From UBA2210 sp036825195 (GTDB taxonomy: Bacteria > Desulfobacterota > Syntrophia > Syntrophales > UBA2210), in assembly GCA_036825195.1 (NCBI GenBank), contig DAISYQ010000003.1, positions 100,476 through 164,475 on the forward strand: a stretch of DNA of 64,000 bases. The letters are read 5' to 3'. The position numbers and the translations under genes were made by a program. Shown here piece by piece: positions 60,144 to 64,000 of this stretch. Every line of letters starts with the position of its first letter. Positions within the stretch are counted from its first letter, which is position 1. Under the pieces are notes generated by a model. The model was not told the origin of the DNA, searched no databases, and saw nothing but the letters and a program-made list of their open reading frames with translations.

Positions 60144-60811
60144 GTTTTTCTCCTATCTCTTCAAACACAAAATCCCGCCACAGTATGTGAAACGGGGTCT
60201 TTGTATCATTCGTCCATAGCTTCCTCTTCTCAGTATTGAAAGAAGTAAACCTGATTATGTATGTATCTGTAAGAGCGCAACGATTGCATGATACGACTTT
60301 TACAACAACTGTCAAGAGATATCAGGGAATACCAACTTCCCGTAATTATCACCTCCATTCCGGGAAGGGTGATATCTTGATCGGATCTTGGCCCATTTAC
60401 AATCCCATGTAGAAGCCGTTTTTAACAGTAGGATTGGAGTTGTTCCGATGCCAGTATGGGGTTGTGAACCATGGTCGTCCGAAGCTGCTCATTATCGGGA
60501 AATCATCCACATGAATGTAGAAAACAGATCCAAATCTCACCTCAATGTTAAATTATTCAGACCGCTGCGTAACGGAACTGCACGTCGGATATTCGTGTAA
60601 AATAAAACATATTAGATGGTTGTGAGATATTTTGTTTGCGATATTGTTTTTGGCATCAAGATTGCTGAGTTCAAAACCTGTATCGTTGAAAATAAGGGAA
60701 GGTCTGCTCCTTTAGATCGCGCACCTGTCATCCAATCAGTTTGGTTTAAATTCCTTCTGACCGCCTTCATTTCTACCGATTTATTAATGAGCGTTGCTTC
60801 CGTGAAATATT
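60144..60811. other. Long regulatory gap between 59466-60143 and the EAL gene
   Basis: About 670 bases with no convincing gene. It contains an interlocked pair of dyads: CTTCCCG (60336) with CGGGAAG (60361), and TATCACC (60347) with GGTGATA (60368), which cannot form as simple nested hairpins and could make a pseudoknot or alternate stems. The sigma-54 promoter of the EAL gene lies at 60651. Confidence 0.45.
60651..60666 (+). promoter_or_regulatory. Sigma-54 (-24/-12) promoter of the EAL gene
   Basis: TGGCATCAAGATTGCT, with GG at 60652-60653 and GC at 60664-60665, ten bases between them as RpoN requires. It matches the TGGCAY-N5-TTGCT consensus and is almost identical to the site ahead of amt. 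The start of transcription would be near 60677, about 135 bases before the ATG. Confidence 0.75.
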
Positions 60812-62029
60812 ATGGAAATACATGAACCTGTTGATATTGAAAACATCATAGCATCCGAAAAAATACTCACCTTTTTTCAGCCCATAATTTCGATCAAGCG
60901 TAGATCGATCATTATGTTTGAAGCCTTGAGCAGAGGATATGGGGAGGATGAAAACAATATTATATCCCCTTCTGAGGTATTTGATGCCGCACGGCGAAAA
61001 GGATTATCACTGGAATGTGATCGAGTCTGCAGGAAAAAGGCTCTCGAACGGTTTAAGGAATGTGAGGATCTTTTTCAGAACTGTCTGATGTGTGTCAATA
61101 TCGACACATCTATTCTGCGCTCAGGCATTGTCGGCTCCGGACATCTTATCAATCTGGCGGAGAGTCTCGATATAGCTCCATCACATGTTGTCATCGAAAT
61201 CGTAGAATCATCTCTTGATGAACCGCTTCTTCTCGAGGAGTTTGTAAACAGATACCGGGAATATGGTTTTCTCATCGCTATTGATGATCTCGGGGCCGGC
61301 TTTTCAAATCTGAATCGCATCGTTGGTATTCAGCCGAACATAATCAAACTTGACATGGATCTGGTCAAAGGGGTTTCAGAAGATTTCTACAAAAAAGAAA
61401 CGGTACAGGCGGTTATTCATCTGGCCCATTCGACCGGTGCGCTTACGGTGGGGGAAGGTGTCGAAAATATCAAAGATGCCGTATGTCTGATGCATTCGGG
61501 GATCGATATGCTGCAGGGATATTATTTTGCGAGACCCTCACGTGCGGAAGATATTCGAGAACATGAAGTAGGTCGTAAAATAGAGGAAGTTACGAACCAG
61601 TTTAAAACAGAAAGAATTGTGGGATATCGGAAGAAAAAATCAACGATTGGAATTTACAATCATGTTATCAATTCGTTTACCGAAATATTGGGTTTTGCCA
61701 GGATTGAAGAGTTCGACCATACCCTCCAAACGCTCATACACAAATTCCCCGAAATTGAATGCTCATATATCATCAGCGAAGATGGCATCCAGATATCAGA
61801 GACGGTGTCAAGATCACAGGAACCGTGCAATATTCTATTTCGCCCCGATCCAAAGGGTACGGATCAGTCGCTCAAGGACTATTTCTTTTATATCAAGGCG
61901 GGCCAGAAATTTTTTGTGAGCAATCCCTATATTTCGGCCGCAACGGGCAAGATGTGTATCACGATTTCCACCCGATTCTTAGATTACTATGGAAGCAGCC
62001 ATATTTTATGTATCGACATCATAGATTGA
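60812..62029 (+). CDS. EAL-domain c-di-GMP phosphodiesterase with a YkuI-C-like sensory tail
   Basis: A 405-residue cytoplasmic protein. Residues 18-245 are an EAL domain with the EAL motif itself at 37-39 (MFEALSRG), MCVNID, VIEIVES, AIDDLGAGFSNL, NIIKLDMD and VGEGVEN, so the metal-binding and catalytic residues look complete and it should cleave c-di-GMP. Residues about 265-405 resemble the PAS/Cache-like domain that follows EAL in B. subtilis YkuI (FPEIECSYIISEDG, FFVSNPYISAATGKMCITIS), a likely ligand sensor. It has no GGDEF domain or membrane segment. A weak ribosome site precedes the ATG; a sigma-54 promoter lies upstream, and amt-glnK follows. Confidence 0.88.
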   Translation: MEIHEPVDIENIIASEKILTFFQPIISIKRRSIIMFEALSRGYGEDENNIISPSEVFDAARRKGLSLECDRVCRKKALERFKECEDLFQNCLMCVNIDTSILRSGIVGSGHLINLAESLDIAPSHVVIEIVESSLDEPLLLEEFVNRYREYGFLIAIDDLGAGFSNLNRIVGIQPNIIKLDMDLVKGVSEDFYKKETVQAVIHLAHSTGALTVGEGVENIKDAVCLMHSGIDMLQGYYFARPSRAEDIREHEVGRKIEEVTNQFKTERIVGYRKKKSTIGIYNHVINSFTEILGFARIEEFDHTLQTLIHKFPEIECSYIISEDGIQISETVSRSQEPCNILFRPDPKGTDQSLKDYFFYIKAGQKFFVSNPYISAATGKMCITISTRFLDYYGSSHILCIDIID

Positions 62030-62241
62030 TCCCCTGTGGCCTGTCCGCCACCGGTCATTGAATCCACGAATCAACCAATACCACCCCGTTAAAATCTACA
62101 AAAATGTAGGTAATTGATTTAAAATACACCTCGGTGTCGCATCGCTATTATCTTTGAATCAGGGAAAATCAACCGTTAGAATCATAATAAATAGATATAT
62201 ATCAATGGGATAAAATATGAATTACCTGTGGTTGTCCAAAA

Positions 62242-62257
62242 TGGCATCGATATTGCT
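62242..62257 (+). promoter_or_regulatory. Sigma-54 (-24/-12) promoter of amt-glnK
   Basis: TGGCATCGATATTGCT, with GG at 62243-62244 and GC at 62255-62256, the exact ten-base spacing. Transcription would begin near 62268, 96 bases before the amt ATG. Upstream (62030-62241) are two small dyads, CTACA-AAAA-TGTAG (62095-62108) and ACACC-TC-GGTGT (62126-62137), either of which could be an enhancer-binding site. No gene is seen in this gap. Confidence 0.8.
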
Positions 62258-62363
62258 AATCTACAATAATGTAATTTTTGAACGCTTCGGACCGTCCCGG
62301 GTGATCGGGTCTCTCTCCGAATGTAGTCATTTTTTACTCATATTTCTAGTAAGGAGGTTACAG

Positions 62364-63710
62364 ATGAAGAAAAAATTAGTAACAGTGCTGTTGGTGCTGC
62401 TGTTTTGCCTGTTAGCGGGCTCAGCAGGTGCTGAGGACAGCGTCGCGTCAAACAAGGTTGCCCTGGACACGGTATGGGTAATACTTGCTGCCGTGCTCGT
62501 CATGTTCATGCAACCCGGTTTCGCCCTGCTGGAAGCGGGTTTTTGCCGTGCCAAAAACGCCTGCAATATCCTCATGAAGAACCTGATGGATTTTGCGTTC
62601 GGCAGTTTCTTTTTCTGGTTTATCGGTTTCGGGCTGATGTTTGGAGCGGGTAACGCGCTTTTCGGAACGTCCGGATTTTTCCTGCACGATGCGGGTACGA
62701 CCTTTGACTCTCTCTCCTGGACCAGCGTTCCCCTGGAGGCGAAGTATTTCTTCCAGCTGGTATTTTGCGCGACGGCGGCCACGATCGTATCGGGTGCCAT
62801 GGCGGAACGAACAAAGTTCAAGGCCTATATCGCCTACAGCATCATAACCTGTGCGATCATCTATCCCATATCGGGCCACTGGATATGGGGCGGCGGGTGG
62901 CTCGCGAGTCTCGGAATGTGGGATTTTGCCGGATCAACGGTCGTCCATTCGGTAGGGGGCTGGCTGGCACTGGTAGGCGCCGTTTTGCTGGGACCGAGGA
63001 TCGGGAAATATGCGGCCGACGGAACTCCGAAACCGATTCCGGGACACAGCATACCCCTGGGTGCTTTGGGCGTATTCATTCTCTGGTTTGGATGGTTCGG
63101 GTTCAACCCCGGAAGCACCATGGCAGCGGTTCCGGACATTGCGCATATTGCGGCAACCACCAACATCGCTGCGGCAATAGGGGCTATCGCGGCCATGCTG
63201 ACCTCATGGATTCTCTTCAAGAAACCTGATCCCAGTATGAGCTTCAACGGTGCCGTCGCTGGCCTGGTTGCCATTACAGCACCCTGTGCCTTCGTATCCA
63301 TCGGGAGTGCCGCCCTCATCGGTCTAGTAGCGGGAATTCTGGTCGTCCTGTCCATCATCTTTTTCGACAAGGTCATGCACATCGACGACCCGGTCGGAGC
63401 AATATCGGTCCACGGCATCTGCGGTGCCTGGGGTACCTTTGCAGTGGGTCTGTTCGCGCAGGATATCTTCTCGCCAGGCACCACAGGAAACGGCCTGTTT
63501 TTCGGAGGCGGCCTGAAGCTTCTGGGTGTACAGTCAATCGGGATCCTGTCGGTATTCGCCTGGTGTGTGGTAACAGGATTTATCATGTTTTATCTGATTA
63601 AATTGGTGATCGGTCTCAGGGTAAGCCGTGAAGAAGAACTGCGTGGGCTCGATATTGACGAGCACGGCAGCGAGGCCTATCATGGATTCCAGATCTTCAG
63701 CAATCAGTGA
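62364..63710 (+). CDS. amt: Ammonium transporter
   Basis: A 448-residue Amt/MEP/Rh channel. Residues 1-24 form a signal-like leader (ending in SAGAED), then about 11 membrane helices. VVHSVGGWLAL and ISVHGICGAWGT provide the twin histidines of the pore, and FFFWFIGFGLMFG is also typical. It conducts ammonium across the inner membrane and is controlled by GlnK binding. The ATG at 62364 follows AAGGAGG; a longer frame lacks resemblance. It is followed 15 bases later by glnK, the usual pair, and preceded by a sigma-54 promoter. Confidence 0.96.
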   Translation: MKKKLVTVLLVLLFCLLAGSAGAEDSVASNKVALDTVWVILAAVLVMFMQPGFALLEAGFCRAKNACNILMKNLMDFAFGSFFFWFIGFGLMFGAGNALFGTSGFFLHDAGTTFDSLSWTSVPLEAKYFFQLVFCATAATIVSGAMAERTKFKAYIAYSIITCAIIYPISGHWIWGGGWLASLGMWDFAGSTVVHSVGGWLALVGAVLLGPRIGKYAADGTPKPIPGHSIPLGALGVFILWFGWFGFNPGSTMAAVPDIAHIAATTNIAAAIGAIAAMLTSWILFKKPDPSMSFNGAVAGLVAITAPCAFVSIGSAALIGLVAGILVVLSIIFFDKVMHIDDPVGAISVHGICGAWGTFAVGLFAQDIFSPGTTGNGLFFGGGLKLLGVQSIGILSVFAWCVVTGFIMFYLIKLVIGLRVSREEELRGLDIDEHGSEAYHGFQIFSNQ

Positions 63711-63725
63711 TGAAAGGAGTATGTC

Positions 63726-64000
63726 ATGAAATTGATTATCGCATATATCAAACCGGAAAAACTGGATGACGTGAAGCAGGCACTCTTTGATGCCAACGTC
63801 TTCCGCATGTCGGTCACCAATTCTCTGGGATGCGGCCGACAGAAAGGCTATACAGAATCGTACCGCGGTCTTGTTTCGGAGGTTAACCTGTTGAAGAAGA
63901 CGCGGCTGGAAATTGCCGTAAACGATGATTTTGTAGAACCGACGGTCAAGGCCCTCATAAAAGGGGCACGGACAGGGGGGATCGGTGACGGCAAAATATT
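63726..64000 (+). CDS. glnK: P-II nitrogen regulatory protein, N-terminal part
   Basis: The first 91 residues of a P-II protein (full length about 112), cut by the right edge. MKLIIAYIKPEKLDDVKQALF is the normal start, GCGRQKGYTESYRG begins the T-loop, and EIAVNDDFVEPTVKALIKGARTGGIGDGKI covers the B-loop ATP site. P-II proteins bind ATP/ADP and 2-oxoglutarate and gate Amt. Position 51, the tyrosine that is uridylylated in enteric GlnB, is serine here (RGLVSEV), so control by GlnD-type uridylylation is not possible at that site; K58 is kept. AAAGGAG precedes the ATG. Confidence 0.93.
   Translation, partial: MKLIIAYIKPEKLDDVKQALFDANVFRMSVTNSLGCGRQKGYTESYRGLVSEVNLLKKTRLEIAVNDDFVEPTVKALIKGARTGGIGDGKI

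Noticed and set aside
62126..62137. ACACC-TC-GGTGT as a canonical NtrC site
   Set aside because: NtrC half-sites are separated by about five bases, here by two; kept only as a possible enhancer dyad.
1..64000. CRISPR arrays, tRNA or rRNA genes, insertion sequences, prophage
   Set aside because: I found no regularly spaced repeats, no T-arm-like motifs in the gaps and no transposase, integrase, capsid or terminase genes.

Overview
The window looks like a piece of chromosome from a strictly anaerobic, Gram-negative bacterium of the former Deltaproteobacteria (Desulfobacterota; a syntrophic or sulfate-reducing lineage is my best guess). This is inferred from gene content. There is a siroheme-dependent heme pathway (AhbC and AhbD with a CobA-HemD fusion), a minimal two-gene SufCB iron-sulfur system, lipopolysaccharide-type genes, many acyl-CoA and CoA-transferase genes, and several sigma-54 type features. 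I see no tRNA, rRNA, CRISPR array, insertion sequence or prophage.

Layout. 1-4993 (+): tetrapyrrole operon hemC(partial)-cobA/hemD-ahbC-hemB-ahbD, tightly overlapping. 5008-9484 (-): a small envelope-polysaccharide group (O-antigen ligase-like, APH-fold kinase, zinc-ribbon methyltransferase, probable GT-A glycosyltransferase); the last gene is flanked by imperfect direct repeats. 9785-11272 (-): a metallo-beta-lactamase-fold hydrolase and a small VIT-like membrane protein. 11986-13940 (+): sufCB. 14439-16345 (+): a two-subunit CoA-transferase. 16683-23827 (+): an apparent catabolic operon SDR / ThDP enzyme / MFS / SLC13 transporter / zinc alcohol dehydrogenase / TetR, with a palindromic operator over its promoter. 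24125-25722 (+): pdxST. 26068-29625 (+): acyl-CoA ligase / PaaK / tandem-ACT protein. 29660-32768 (-): glycine betaine ABC importer (proXVW order).

33074-45946 is mostly housekeeping: patatin-like lipase, polyprenyl diphosphate synthase, gamma carbonic anhydrase, an O6-alkylguanine methyltransferase, proB, obg, rpmA, rplU, a secreted DUF4412-like protein, and an overlapping operon mdh / TIGR03960-type radical SAM / RNase G. 46092-53165 carries purU, a nucleoside-recognition membrane protein, a cytidylate-kinase-like protein, a cupin, an LpoA-like lipoprotein, a phospholipase D-like nuclease, a LysE exporter and a DUF374 acyltransferase. 53305-58205 (-) holds an unrecognised membrane protein behind an enolase-superfamily enzyme and a ketopantoate-reductase-like enzyme, then a second methyltransferase and an enoyl-CoA hydratase. 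58398-60143 (-) has an alpha/beta hydrolase and an unrecognised membrane-anchored protein.

The right end (60651-64000, +) is the most suggestive part. An EAL-domain c-di-GMP phosphodiesterase and the amt-glnK ammonium operon each have a near-identical sigma-54 (-24/-12) promoter, which points to joint nitrogen control of c-di-GMP turnover and ammonium uptake. The PII protein has serine where the uridylylated Tyr51 is normally found. Other candidates for novelty are the 16.6-23.8 kb operon, a possible structured RNA at 39457-39622, an 18-codon reading frame at 40475, and the direct-repeat-flanked glycosyltransferase-like gene.
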